Notes under the pieces: model-generated | Database searches by the model: none | What the model was told of the DNA's origin: nothing | The model's input: the letters and a program-made list of their open reading frames with translations, nothing else | Assembly (NCBI GenBank): GCA_028278525.1 | Contig: JANQEE010000030.1 | Location: forward strand, 124,001-188,000 | Direction: 5' to 3' | Source of the DNA: Minwuiaceae bacterium | GTDB taxonomy: Bacteria; Pseudomonadota; Alphaproteobacteria; Minwuiales; Minwuiaceae | DNA: 64,000 nucleotides | Position numbers and translations under genes: made by a program | Part shown: piece after piece, positions 52,888 through 61,603 of the stretch | Numbering within the stretch: the stretch's first letter is position 1 | How the letters are laid out: every line of letters starts with the position of its first letter

Positions 52888-54870
52888 ATGTTCAAGAAAG
52901 CACTCAACGCCAGCGTAGTGAAAGGACCGGCGGCCAGCCTGTCCGTCAGGCAGAAACTGCTGGGAATCGTCAGCTTCTGCATCGCTCTTCTAATCGCCAT
53001 CGCTGCTATCGCGGCCTATCAGCTGAACGCCATCGGCCAGGAAATTTCCTCGATTGCGAATGACGATATCCCTCTGACCACGAACCTGACCAATGTCACG
53101 GTCCACCAACTGGAACAGTCGATCGTTTTCGAACGGGCGCTGCGCCTTGGCGGGGAAATGCGGTCAGATCCGTCCGTCCGCCAGGCTTTCGCCGAGGAAG
53201 CCGGGCGTTTCGAGGAGCTGGCCGCAAAGGTGCAGCGGGAAATCGTGGAGGCCAGAGAGCGAGCCGAACTGGCGCTGCGGCACGCCATTACGGACGAGAG
53301 CGAGCAAGAGTTCCGGATGGTGCGGGACGCGCTGATACGAATCGAGGCGGGCCACGAAGCCTATGACAAGCACGCACTGGAAGTGTTCGGTTTGCTCCAG
53401 GCCGACGACAGGCGCGCAGCCGTCGAGGCGGCGCACGCTGTCGAGGCGGAGCAGGACCAGTTCAACCGTGAGCTGGAAGGACTGTTGGAAGAGATCGGGA
53501 GGTTCACGGCGGCCGCAGCCCTGAAAGCCGAAGAACATGAAAAGTCCGCGCTGCTGTTGGTGATCGTCGTCGCCGGAATTGCCGCGGTCGGCGGCTTCGG
53601 GTTGACCATGTTCGTGGTCGGTCGGTTTATTGTCGGGCCGCTCAGCGAGGTGGTTTCCGCACTCAATGCGCTCGCCGCCGGCGATACCACCGTCGACGCC
53701 AAGGTCTATGCCAACGACGAGGTCGGCCAGGTTGCCAAAGCCTTCCAGGCGTTCAAGCAGGCCTCGATCGAAGCCAAGTGCCTGGCGGAAGAGAAGGCGG
53801 AAGCCGAACGCAAGGCCAACGAAAAGCGTGAGCAGACGCTGCGCATGATGACCGACCTGGAAGGCAGCGTCACCCAGGTCGTCGAGGCGGTCGGCGATGC
53901 GGCCGAAAGGATGCAGGGATCGGCCAATAGCGTGCTGGCGACGGCCGAGCAAACGACCAAGCAATCCACCGCCGTTGCCGCGGCGTCGGAAGAGGCCGCC
54001 ACAAACGTGCAGACGGTCGCCAGCGCATCCGAGGAACTGTCGGCGTCGATCCAGGAGATCAGCAGACAGATGGCCGAGGCCGAGCAGACGACCAAGCGGG
54101 CCGTCGAATCGACGTGGCAGACGACCAAGACGGTGGAGAGCCTCAGCGAAGGCGCCCAGAAGATCGGCGACGTCATCGGCCTGATCACCGACATCGCCGA
54201 GCAGACCAACCTGCTGGCCCTGAACGCGACGATCGAAGCGGCGCGGGCGGGCGACGCCGGCAAGGGGTTCGCGGTTGTGGCAAGCGAGGTCAAGTCGCTG
54301 GCCACTCAGACCACCAAGGCGACCGACGAGATCACGGCGCAGATCAGCGGGGTTCAGACGGCGACGAACGACGCTGTTTCGGCAATCGCGGAGATCCGCC
54401 AGGTTATCGAGCAGATCAGCGAGATTTCGACCGTGGTCGCATCGGCTGTCGAACAGCAAAACGCCGCGACGGGCGAGATTGCCGGCAACGTCCAGCAGGC
54501 GTCGGCTGGAACGCAGGAGGTGTCGAACAACATCTCCGGCGTGCAGGAAGCGGCCGGGCAGACCGACAAATCGGCTCGCGACGTGTTACAGGCGTCGAGC
54601 GACATGGCCGGCGTTGCCAGCACTCTAAGCAAGCAGATCGAGGAGTTTCTCGGCTACCTACGGGCCGCGTAAAACCGCGATCGCGACGAAAAGGAGCGCT
54701 TCGGACAACGCCTGTGCGGATTGCCACAGAGTTTCCCGCCGGCTGGCGCTATGTTGACTGCTCATTCCAGACAAGCAACAATCGCTGGCAACGAGGAGCA
54801 CCGAACGCGATGCCCTGGGAAAAACAGTTCGACGTGGATGAGGCCCTGACCGGGGCGATGCAGGTGTTCT
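52493..54870. repeat. Tandem duplication, unit 2 (chemoreceptor plus start of TetR)
   Basis: Second unit, joined to unit 1 at about 52493 where TAGCCCGGTTCGCCG recurs. Runs through chemoreceptor 2 into the intact TetR gene; homology to unit 1 is lost at about 54870, inside that gene. Confidence 0.7.
52888..54672 (+). CDS. Methyl-accepting chemotaxis protein (second tandem copy)
   Basis: 594 residues with the same plan as its neighbour: TM1 about 21-43, helical sensor about 44-214, TM2 about 221-243, HAMP about 244-300 ([19 protein letters not shown]), then the conserved tip [20 protein letters not shown]. The cytoplasmic halves are almost identical while the sensor halves differ much more (for example [20 protein letters not shown]), consistent with duplication followed by change of ligand specificity. 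Ends FLGYLRAA without a CheR-binding tail. Confidence 0.95.
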   Translation: MFKKALNASVVKGPAASLSVRQKLLGIVSFCIALLIAIAAIAAYQLNAIGQEISSIANDDIPLTTNLTNVTVHQLEQSIVFERALRLGGEMRSDPSVRQAFAEEAGRFEELAAKVQREIVEARERAELALRHAITDESEQEFRMVRDALIRIEAGHEAYDKHALEVFGLLQADDRRAAVEAAHAVEAEQDQFNRELEGLLEEIGRFTAAAALKAEEHEKSALLLVIVVAGIAAVGGFGLTMFVVGRFIVGPLSEVVSALNALAAGDTTVDAKVYANDEVGQVAKAFQAFKQASIEAKCLAEEKAEAERKANEKREQTLRMMTDLEGSVTQVVEAVGDAAERMQGSANSVLATAEQTTKQSTAVAAASEEAATNVQTVASASEELSASIQEISRQMAEAEQTTKRAVESTWQTTKTVESLSEGAQKIGDVIGLITDIAEQTNLLALNATIEAARAGDAGKGFAVVASEVKSLATQTTKATDEITAQISGVQTATNDAVSAIAEIRQVIEQISEISTVVASAVEQQNAATGEIAGNVQQASAGTQEVSNNISGVQEAAGQTDKSARDVLQASSDMAGVASTLSKQIEEFLGYLRAA

Positions 54871-55391
54871 GGTCGCAGGGCTACGAGGCGACGTCGACCC
54901 AGGATCTGCTCGACCGGATGGGCATCAACCGGGGCAGCCTGTACGACACGTTCGGCAGCAAGCGGGAACTGTTCCTAAGCGCGCTCAGCCACTACCAAGC
55001 GACTTACCAGCACGAAAAGATCGCCGACGCGGTGCGGGGCCGCAACCCGCGCGAGACCATTCAGGCGTTCTTTTCCGGACTGGCGTCGGAGGCGCTGACA
55101 GAGGAGGGCCGGAGCGGCTGCCTGCTGGTGAATACCGCCCTGGAACTTGCGCCCCACGACGCGGAAATCGCCGAGATCGTGGAGACGGCGCTTCGTGAGA
55201 TGGAAAGCTTCTTCGCCACCACGATCGAGCAGGGGCAGAGCAACGGCGACATTCCGGACCACGTGGATGCGGCCGACGCGGCCCGAGTCTTACTTGCCCT
55301 GTTGATCGGCCTGCGCGTGCTGGCGCGCAGTCTGCCGGACAAAGCGATGCTGGACGCCATCGTCGGCCAGGCGCGAGCGATTTTGGCATAA
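54810..55391 (+). CDS. TetR family transcriptional regulator
   Basis: 193 residues from MPWEKQFDVDEALTGAM (GAGGAG upstream). DNA-binding domain: VFWSQGYEATSTQDLLDRMG, then INRGSLYDTFGSKRELFLSA, the YxAF-like subgroup. The ligand domain includes RSGCLLVNTALELAPHD and EMESFFATTIEQGQSNGDIP. Relatives in this subgroup often control adjacent redox or carboxymuconolactone-decarboxylase genes; a fragment of such a gene seems to lie just downstream. The long upstream frame is antisense or shifted chemoreceptor sequence. Confidence 0.9.
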   Translation: MPWEKQFDVDEALTGAMQVFWSQGYEATSTQDLLDRMGINRGSLYDTFGSKRELFLSALSHYQATYQHEKIADAVRGRNPRETIQAFFSGLASEALTEEGRSGCLLVNTALELAPHDAEIAEIVETALREMESFFATTIEQGQSNGDIPDHVDAADAARVLLALLIGLRVLARSLPDKAMLDAIVGQARAILA

Positions 55392-55410
55392 AAAATTTTG
55401 ACCTTATTCG

Positions 55411-55422
55411 GAACGATTGTTC
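55411..55422. promoter_or_regulatory. GAAC-GATT-GTTC inverted repeat, candidate TetR operator
   Basis: Short inverted repeat 20 bp past the TetR stop and upstream of the 55601 gene. TetR subgroups recognise similar symmetrical sites; supported by position only. Confidence 0.25.
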
Positions 55423-55454
55423 AAAACTGACAGCGAAGGACCGATCGAGCGTAA

Positions 55455-55565
55455 CGCGTTGGTAAGGACCTGGCGGAGCGGATGCACAAGCATTTCACGG
55501 AGCCGCAGATCGTGGAGCCGGTGTTCGACGGCATTCAGCCGATTCTGTTCCGCCAAGCATCATAG
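55455..55565 (+). pseudogene. Remnant of a carboxymuconolactone decarboxylase/AhpD-like C-terminus
   Basis: Open frame after a TAA encodes GKDLAERMHKHFTEPQIVEP followed by VFDGIQPILFRQAS and a stop. LxEHFSEPQIVEL-type sequence is the typical C-terminal region of CMD/AhpD-like proteins, but no N-terminal part or start context exists. Probably a gene eroded after the TetR regulator. Confidence 0.35.
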
Positions 55566-55600
55566 ATATCGTACATATTGGACAGGAAGGAGGCCGGAGG

Positions 55601-56020
55601 ATGACGTTGGGCCAACGCCTGCATCGGCTGATGCGATCGTTCCTCGGGCTGCCGCTTTGGGTGCAGGCTTGGATGACGGTGCTGATCGGCACCAACCTGG
55701 CCGCGTTCTGGATGCTGGACACCGCGGTCGGCTTTTGGACCGCGGTGGCTTTGGTCGTCATGATGGCGTTCAACGGGCCGATGATGGTGGTCCAGGCGGG
55801 GATGACGCGATTGTTATCGATCCCGCATTTCGTTTGGTTGCCGTTGGCGGTTTATATCCTCTATCGCCTGTTCGGCCCGGAGCCGATCGATCGCGATAGC
55901 GCGGAGTTCGGGTATGCCGTGGCGGTGCTCGCCGTCAACGGCATCTCGCTGGCGTTCGACGTCTACGAGAGTTACCGGTGGCTGCGCGGCGACCGGGAAG
56001 TTTTGGGAGTGGAGGCATGA
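55601..56020 (+). CDS. Small four-helix membrane protein of unknown function
   Basis: 139 residues; GGAGG lies directly upstream of the ATG. Four hydrophobic segments at about 20-38, 42-62, 73-92 and 103-121, with a charged C-terminus (YESYRWLRGDREVLGVEA). No family recognised. Its TGA overlaps an ATG that could start the next gene (ATGA), so it is co-transcribed with the DsbA-like gene. Confidence 0.75.
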   Translation: MTLGQRLHRLMRSFLGLPLWVQAWMTVLIGTNLAAFWMLDTAVGFWTAVALVVMMAFNGPMMVVQAGMTRLLSIPHFVWLPLAVYILYRLFGPEPIDRDSAEFGYAVAVLAVNGISLAFDVYESYRWLRGDREVLGVEA

Positions 56021-56022
56021 CG

Positions 56023-56670
56023 ATGTCCGATCAACTGATCTATGTGGCCGACCCGATGTGTTCGTGGTGCTGGGGTTTTTCGCCGGTGATCGAGTCGGTA
56101 CGCGAGAAATTCGGCGACGCATTCGATACCCGACTGATCCTGGGCGGCCTGAGGCCCGGCACGACCAAGCCCATGGACGACAAGTCGAAGCAGACGATCC
56201 GCGATCACTGGGAACATGTGGAGACGGCGTCTGGCCAGCCGTTCGATTTCGCCTTCTTCGAGCGCAATGACTTCGTCTACGACACCGAGCCGGCCTGCCG
56301 GGCGGTCGTCGCCGCGCGGCGGCAGGACGAGGACAAGGCGTTCGCCTATCTGAAGCGCGTGCACCGCGCGTTCTATGCGGAGAACCGGGACGTGACCGAG
56401 CGGGGAGAACTGGCATCGGTGGCCGAGGACGTCGGCCTGGACCGCGCGGCTTTCGAAGCGTCGTTCGACGCGGAAGACGTGCGGACCGAGACCTGGAATG
56501 ACTTCGGCCTGTCGCAGCGGTCGGGCATCACCGGGTTTCCGACCCTGCTGATCGGCAACCGGTCGGACGGCCACGCCGTCGTGACCGTCGGTTTCCAGCC
56601 GTGGGAGGCGATCGAAGCGCGGATAGAGACCTGGCGGGCGCAACGGGCGGGGGCCGCGGCGCAGGTCTGA
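56023..56670 (+). CDS. DsbA-family thioredoxin-fold protein (FrnE/YwbO-like)
   Basis: 215 residues from MSDQLIYVADPMCSWCWGF; this ATG has GGAGG 7 nt upstream, while one six bases earlier overlaps the preceding stop. Active site CSWC with both Cys present, cis-Pro loop GITGFPTLLIGN and the helical insert between. No signal peptide, so a cytoplasmic oxidoreductase or isomerase of the FrnE type. Relatives assist oxidative-stress response or polyketide metabolism. Confidence 0.9.
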   Translation: MSDQLIYVADPMCSWCWGFSPVIESVREKFGDAFDTRLILGGLRPGTTKPMDDKSKQTIRDHWEHVETASGQPFDFAFFERNDFVYDTEPACRAVVAARRQDEDKAFAYLKRVHRAFYAENRDVTERGELASVAEDVGLDRAAFEASFDAEDVRTETWNDFGLSQRSGITGFPTLLIGNRSDGHAVVTVGFQPWEAIEARIETWRAQRAGAAAQV

Positions 56671-56754
56671 CCGTCTTCGAAAAACTGTCGAACACGTCGG
56701 TGCGGTCATCCTTCGACAGACAAGGATGAGGCTCTGACGGGCTCAGGCCAAGCC

Positions 56755-56844
56755 ACCACCACCGCGTCATTCCGGCGAAGGCCGGAATCCATAACAGCGG
56801 TCCGGTCTGGATTCCGGCCTTCGCCGGAATGACGCGGTGGTGGT
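56755..56844. repeat. Long inverted repeat with 37-bp perfect arms
   Basis: Arms 56755-56791 and 56808-56844, spacer 16 bases. The core CATTCCGGCGAAGGCCGGAA is a widespread intergenic palindrome in proteobacteria. Outside it, TCATCCTTCGA and TCGAAGGATGA (about 56707-56717 and 56859-56870) form a second, outer inverted pair. It lies between the DsbA-like gene and the convergent glutaredoxin-DinB gene and could end transcription both ways. Confidence 0.88.
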
Positions 56845-56887
56845 TTGTCGTAAGCTTTTCGAAGGATGATCGGCCGCAGGGGGCTGG

Positions 56888-57646
56888 TTAATCGTCCCAG
56901 ACTTTTTCGGGCAGCGGCAGGCCGGCGAGGTCCTTGGCGGTAAGCGGCCGGTCTGGTTGGATGTCCAAACCTTCCAGTAGCGATGTCAGTTGCCGGACAT
57001 GCTGCGCGGCGTGCCAGACGGTGCGTTCCAGGACTTCGTGCAGGGGCGGCGTGCCGTAGTAGGTCGAGACCGGCGCGGTGCAGGTTTTGTCTTCATGCGC
57101 TTGCCACCAGGCAAGCGCCCGGCGGCGCACCGCCTCGCCATAGGCCGCGATGTCCTCGGTTGTCGCCATGTCGGGCGGCGGCGGGGCGACCAGCATCTCG
57201 TGCGACAGGGTTTCTCCCTGCATCGCGTCGAGAAACGCCTCCGGGATGCGAAAGATGTGATGCATCAGGACTCTGTACGAGCGTGGCCGGTTCGGCAGCT
57301 CGGTGGCGAGTTCGGCATCGGGCATTTGCCGGCAATGGCGGACCGCGGCGGTGAGAACCGCATCGAGGCGGCCGATCAGGTCGTCCGGCGAGAGTTGCGG
57401 CGTGGCGTCGACGTCGAGACCGAGGAAAGCGGCGACGTCGCCGATGGATTGCGCGAAGACGAATTTGCCGGCGCGGGCCACGACCGGCACGGTGCGCGCG
57501 CCGAGGCGATGCAGCGCCGCCAGACCGTCGGCATCGTCCTGAACGTTGATCGATTGAAACCCGATCCCACGGACCGAGAGGAATTCCTTGATCCTGAGGC
57601 AGCTTGTTCAGGCGGGCTGCCAATAGACGCTGATGGGTTCAGTCAT
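56888..57646 (-). CDS. Glutaredoxin-DinB fusion with in-frame TGA, candidate selenoprotein
   Basis: 252 residues if TGA codon 13 (57610-57608) is read through. ATG 57646 has GAGGAG 6 nt upstream, so the start is well supported although the codon-13 TGA would end it. Residues 1-80 form a glutaredoxin-like domain: ISVYWQPA, then the TGA, then TSCLRIKEFLSVRGIGFQS, so the TGA lies where the first Cys of CxxC belongs (UxxC). The cis-Pro region is ARTVPVVARAGKF. Residues about 90-245 are DinB-like with MHHIF (H129/H130) and VWHAAQHVRQ (H212, H216) as metal ligands. The frame is otherwise clean. Alternatives: nonsense mutation, sequencing error, or a shorter protein from GTG 57490. Confidence 0.65.
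57571..57594 (-). promoter_or_regulatory. Candidate bacterial SECIS hairpin
   Basis: Hand folding starts 13 nt after the TGA: GGAUC pairs with GGUCC, one A-C mismatch follows, then AAG pairs with CUU-like bases, leaving an apical loop about 22 nt from the TGA that opens with G. Distance and the loop G match the bacterial SECIS model; no energy was calculated. Confidence 0.35.
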
Positions 57647-57694
57647 CCGATGCTCCTCATGCCTCCGGCATCTTAGCCCGATTGCGAACGGCGT

Positions 57695-58261
57695 TCACGC
57701 AGCGCCGGGGTAAACCTGTTCACGGGAAACAATCAGGCTCTCCCAGCCCTGCGGGAGATCGACGTGGAGCGACGCGTCCCCGACGACGGCGAATTCATGG
57801 CCGGGGCCGAGCACCATCTGCTTGCGCCAGCAGCTTGTGACGCCGCGAGCGTTGTCCAGGATCTCTTGCAGCGGCTGTTCGTAGCGGATGCCGCGCGGGC
57901 GCTTCAGCCAGATCGTTCGCGAGGCCGCCGACTGCGCGATCTCGCCGGACAGCCGGCAGTAGAGGCCGCCATGGCCGTAGTCGGTCTTGCTGGAGATGCC
58001 GGCATGCACCTCCCATCGTTCGGGCGCGACCGCGGCTTTGTTGAGCGGGTCGAGCGCCGTGGACGATTCGACGAAGCACCAGTCCTCGTAGCCCGGTGCG
58101 CCGTCGAGCCAGGGCGTCTCGGAGATGCGGTAGGTCGCCGACGAGATCAAGCCCGGCGAGCCCGACCCGCCGAGGTCCGCATGGAACGCGGCGAGCGCCG
58201 CTTCGTAATCCGTCGCCGTCACGTCGGCAAACGGTTTGTGCCAGAAGATGTAAGCCAGCAT
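57695..58261 (-). CDS. Conserved hypothetical protein
   Basis: 188 residues from MLAYIFWHKPFADVTATDYE; the frame upstream of this ATG has no support. Visible stretches: AALAAFHADLGGSGSPGLIS, then TWL-type turn ETPWLDGAPGYEDWCFVESS, GGLYCRLSGEIAQSAASRTI, and WRKQMVLGPGHEFAVVGDAS. No signal peptide, membrane segment or known motif. It may be two ferredoxin-like halves (the opening resembles EthD-type domains), which is a guess. 48 bp upstream of the glutaredoxin-DinB gene, probably the same transcript. Confidence 0.65.
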   Translation of the reverse strand: MLAYIFWHKPFADVTATDYEAALAAFHADLGGSGSPGLISSATYRISETPWLDGAPGYEDWCFVESSTALDPLNKAAVAPERWEVHAGISSKTDYGHGGLYCRLSGEIAQSAASRTIWLKRPRGIRYEQPLQEILDNARGVTSCWRKQMVLGPGHEFAVVGDASLHVDLPQGWESLIVSREQVYPGAA

Positions 58262-58402
58262 ATCCCGGTCCTTTTCCGTTGCGACGCCCGACCGCAACCT
58301 AGAGCAAGCGATGCGGCCGGCAAAAGAGCCAATTTGGGCGGGCGGAAGGGTCCATTCTATAGTCGGCGATACGCGATGCGGGTTGCTTCAGGAGTTGCGG
58401 GG

Positions 58403-59383
58403 ATGCAGGTGCACATCAAGAACAACCGGGCGGGCCAGGATGTCTTCCGGATCACCCGGGAACGGTTCGACGACGCCCGAGCCCGGCATCCGGAGATTGC
58501 GGCAGAGGTCGACGCCACAATCGACTGGGATCTCGACAGGTTCGAAGAGTCGATAAAGACCGCCGACGCGCTGGTGACCTGGGACCTGCCGACGGAGAAC
58601 CTGGCGGAGCGGGCGCCCAATCTGAAATTCATCCATATCATCGGCGCCGGGGTCGAGCATCTGCAGCCGCTCGACTGGCTGCCGCCGGGCGTATCCCTGA
58701 TCAACAACAAGGGCGTGCACGCGGAGAAGGCGGGCGAGTTCGGGCTGATGGCATTGCTGATGCTGAACAACGCCATGCCGGCGATCCTCACCAACCAGCG
58801 CAATGCGTCCTACGAGGAGATCTTCTCGACGGCGATTTCCGGCAAGACCCTGCTGGTGGTCGGGCTGGGCCATATGGGCAAGGCGGTGGCGCGCCAGGCG
58901 GGCAAGATCGGCCTCCGCGTTACCGGCATCAGCCGGAGCGGCGCGCCGGCCGACGAAGCGACGGCGGTGTACGGGCCGGAAGCGTTGGACCGGATGCTGC
59001 CGGACGCGGATTTCGTTCTGGTTACCGCGCCCCATACGCCGGAGACGCGTGGCCTGTTCGACCGGCGGCGGCTTGGCCTGATGAAGCCGGGCGCCGGGCT
59101 GATCAATATGGGCCGGGCGCAGGTGATCGATTACGAAGCGCTGACGGCGTGCCTGTCGACCGGCGCGTTGTCCGGCGCGGTGCTGGACGTGTTCGACCCG
59201 GAGCCGCTGCCGGCGTCATCGCCGCTTTGGACGACGCCGAACCTGGTGATGACGCCGCATGTCTCGTCCGACGACCGCGACGCCTACGTGCCGCTGACCC
59301 TGGACCTGGTGTTCGACAATATCGGACGCCTGCTGCGCGGCGAGCCGCTGGCGAATGTCGTGCGTCCCGAGCTTGGCTATTGA
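58403..59383 (+). CDS. D-2-hydroxyacid dehydrogenase family protein
   Basis: 326 residues from MQVHIKNNRAGQDVFRIT (GGAG 8 nt upstream). Domains: catalytic about 1-100, Rossmann about 100-290 (LLVVGLGHMGKAVARQAG), then catalytic again. Catalytic Arg in INMGRAQVIDYEAL and His in VMTPHVSSDDRD. The mid-domain Glu is DVFDPEPLPASSPLW. NAD(P)H-dependent reduction of a 2-keto acid, glyoxylate/hydroxypyruvate type being likely. First of a rightward pair with RidA. Confidence 0.92.
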   Translation: MQVHIKNNRAGQDVFRITRERFDDARARHPEIAAEVDATIDWDLDRFEESIKTADALVTWDLPTENLAERAPNLKFIHIIGAGVEHLQPLDWLPPGVSLINNKGVHAEKAGEFGLMALLMLNNAMPAILTNQRNASYEEIFSTAISGKTLLVVGLGHMGKAVARQAGKIGLRVTGISRSGAPADEATAVYGPEALDRMLPDADFVLVTAPHTPETRGLFDRRRLGLMKPGAGLINMGRAQVIDYEALTACLSTGALSGAVLDVFDPEPLPASSPLWTTPNLVMTPHVSSDDRDAYVPLTLDLVFDNIGRLLRGEPLANVVRPELGY

Positions 59384-59471
59384 CTGTGCGCCCTTGCCAG
59401 CGCGCTATGCGCTGTGGTCAAACTTATGCATGCCCGTGCAACGGGGTTTCATCCGAGGGGAGAGTAACGGA

Positions 59472-59822
59472 ATGAGCATTCAACGTCTTCATGTCGGCGA
59501 CCGTATGAGCCAGGTGGCGATCCACGGCGACACGGTTTATCTGGCGGGTCAGGTCGCGGTCGACGCGGCGGGCGAGTCGGTCGAGGCGCAGACGCGCAAC
59601 ATCCTGGACCGCATCGACGGTCTGCTGGCGGAAGCCGGCACGGATAAGTCGAAGGCGCTGTCGGCCAATATCTGGCTGTCCGACATGAGCACGTTCAATG
59701 AGATGAACGCGGTGTGGGACGCCTGGGTGACGCCGGGCAGCACGCCCTGCCGCGCCTGCGTGGAATCGAAGCTGGCCGCGCCGCAATTTACCGTCGAGAT
59801 CATGATGACGGTGGCGCGCTGA
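59472..59822 (+). CDS. RidA/YjgF-family protein (second copy)
   Basis: 116 residues from MSIQRLHVGDRMSQVA (GAGGGGAGAG upstream). Family features: VYLAGQVAVDAAGESVEAQT, then LDRIDGLLAEAGTDKSKALS, and the C-terminal GSTPCRACVESKLAAPQFTV with the catalytic-site Arg replaced by the family variant PCRACVE. Distinct in sequence from the copy at 6550. Follows the hydroxyacid dehydrogenase, whose keto-acid product could come from imine hydrolysis. Confidence 0.93.
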   Translation: MSIQRLHVGDRMSQVAIHGDTVYLAGQVAVDAAGESVEAQTRNILDRIDGLLAEAGTDKSKALSANIWLSDMSTFNEMNAVWDAWVTPGSTPCRACVESKLAAPQFTVEIMMTVAR

Positions 59823-59840
59823 CGCAGACCATGCGTGTTG

Positions 59841-59948
59841 CCATGCTTCGAGACGGCGCTTCGCGCCTCCTCAGCATGAGGTCCGGTGTTTGGTACAAAC
59901 AATGTCCTCATGCTGAGGAGCGTTCGAAGAACGCGTCTCGAAGCATGG
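59841..59948. repeat. Compound inverted repeat between RidA and amidase genes
   Basis: CCATGCTTCGAGACG (59841) pairs with CGTCTCGAAGCATGG (ending 59948), and CTCAGCATGAGG pairs with CCTCATGCTGAG inside. Each half also has its own internal hairpin, with different but self-paired sequences (GGCGC..GCGCC and GCGTTC..GAACGC). A known type of dispersed intergenic palindrome. Confidence 0.82.
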
Positions 59949-59967
59949 CCGCAAGTACAGGCCGCCG

Positions 59968-61422
59968 TCAGTCGTAACCCGGCGGCGGGGTGAAGCCGCC
60001 GATTTCCTGCGCCAGCAGTCGGGCGATTTCGATCGTGGTTCGGTCGCCGAGATGGGGGCCGACGATCTGCATGCCGACCGGCAGGCCGGACGCGCCGGGC
60101 CCGACCGGCGCTACCGTTGCCGGCAGGTGGGCGACGCCGAACAGGCCGGCCCAGAAGATCTGGTCGAAGTAGGCGACCGACTTGCCGTTGACCGTGATTG
60201 TGCGCCCGTCCATGTCCGCGTCGTGGTCGTGCGGGAAAGCCGACGTCGCCGAGATCGGGCAGATCAGCGCGTCGTAGTCCTTGAAGAATTCCGCCCAGCG
60301 CCAGCGCATCTGGTTGCGTTCCTCATTAAGGGCCAGCCATTGCCGGTGGTGCAGGGTGGTGCCGCGCAGCAGCCGCGCACGCGGACTATCGTCGTCGGCG
60401 GCGAGCCCGGCGGCTTCGGCGAGGGCTTCGTCGAACGCCTCCTGCGGGCGGCGGGAGGTGGTCACCGCGTAGAGCAATTGACGATAGACGGCTAGCGCCC
60501 GCACCGGATCGATCTCCGGCCGGGCCTTGTCATCGATGGCGGCGCCGGCCTTGGCCATGGCGTCGACAGCGGCGCTCAGGCAGTCCGTCACCTCCGTATC
60601 CACCGCGGCGATGTCCTGATCCAGCCAGACGGCGATGCGGTAGTCCTTAAGCGACGCGCCGCGCGGCGCGGCCAGGTCGAGCCGCCAACCGTTGGCGTCC
60701 GGCCCGTCCGCACCGGCCATCGCGTCGAGCGCCACGGCCAGATCCTCCGGCCCGCGCGCCAGCGGGCCGATCACCGAAATGTCGGCCGGGGTTACCGTGT
60801 CGAGCAGCGAGTGGCCGCGCAGCGGCAGGATGCCCCAGGTCGGTTTCAGGCCATAAACGCCCGAATAGTGCGCGGGATTGCGGATCGAGCCGCCGATGTC
60901 GCTGCCGGCGTCCAGCCCGGTCAGGCCCGCCGCCAGCATCGCCGCCGAGCCGCCGGACGAGCCGCCTGGCGTGCGGGTCACGTCCCACGGGTTGTTGGTG
61001 GTGCCGTAGACGTCGTTGTAGCTCTGGAAGTCGCCGAGATAGAGCGGCACGTTGGTCTTGCCGAACAGGGTGACGCCCGCGTTCTTCAAACGCTCGACCG
61101 CGACGGCGTCGGATTTGGCGATATTGTCGGCGAAATCGGGCACGCCCCAGGTGGTCGGCTGGCCGGCCACGTTGTAGGACTCCTTGATCGATATCGGCAC
61201 GCCGTGCAGCGGACCCCAGGTCTCGCCGCGGGCGAGCGCCGCATCGGCCTCCCGCGCGCGCTTGCGGGCGTTGTCGTAGTCCTTGACCACCAGGGCGTTC
61301 AGCGCCGGGTTATGGCGCTCCACCCGGTCGATGTAATGGTCCAGCAGCTCCAGGCAGCCGACCTGTTTGGCGCGAATGGCGTCGGCCAGCTCGACCGCCG
61401 TCTTGAATGCGAGTTCCGACAT
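59968..61422 (-). CDS. Amidase (amidase-signature family)
   Basis: 484 residues. The Ser-cisSer-Lys triad is visible: Lys in GVPISIKESYNVAG, cis-Ser in PGGSSGGSAAMLA, nucleophile Ser in SDIGGSIRNPAHYSG. The C-terminus has IFWAGLFGVAHLPATVAPVG and GLPVGMQIVGPHLGD. No GatB or GatC neighbour, so it is a free amidase hydrolysing a small amide, not the tRNA amidotransferase subunit. Lies alone and convergent with RidA. Confidence 0.94.
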   Translation of the reverse strand: MSELAFKTAVELADAIRAKQVGCLELLDHYIDRVERHNPALNALVVKDYDNARKRAREADAALARGETWGPLHGVPISIKESYNVAGQPTTWGVPDFADNIAKSDAVAVERLKNAGVTLFGKTNVPLYLGDFQSYNDVYGTTNNPWDVTRTPGGSSGGSAAMLAAGLTGLDAGSDIGGSIRNPAHYSGVYGLKPTWGILPLRGHSLLDTVTPADISVIGPLARGPEDLAVALDAMAGADGPDANGWRLDLAAPRGASLKDYRIAVWLDQDIAAVDTEVTDCLSAAVDAMAKAGAAIDDKARPEIDPVRALAVYRQLLYAVTTSRRPQEAFDEALAEAAGLAADDDSPRARLLRGTTLHHRQWLALNEERNQMRWRWAEFFKDYDALICPISATSAFPHDHDADMDGRTITVNGKSVAYFDQIFWAGLFGVAHLPATVAPVGPGASGLPVGMQIVGPHLGDRTTIEIARLLAQEIGGFTPPPGYD

Positions 61423-61603
61423 GTTACATCCCTTAATCTACGGCAGTGCCGCGTTGTCCCATCCTATTGCAGACGACTCTGCATGGCGGCCGACGCGCGG
61501 TCAAATTGCCGCGAGGCGGCCCACCAATGCGGATTGGCGGTTGGACCGGAGGATGGGAGGTCTACTAACCTTTCCGGCAATCTTGATTAAGGGAGAGCGA
61601 CAT

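Noticed and set aside
56039-56070. Second possible Sec site in the DsbA-like protein
   Set aside because: Its CSWC motif uses ordinary Cys codons and the frame contains no TGA.
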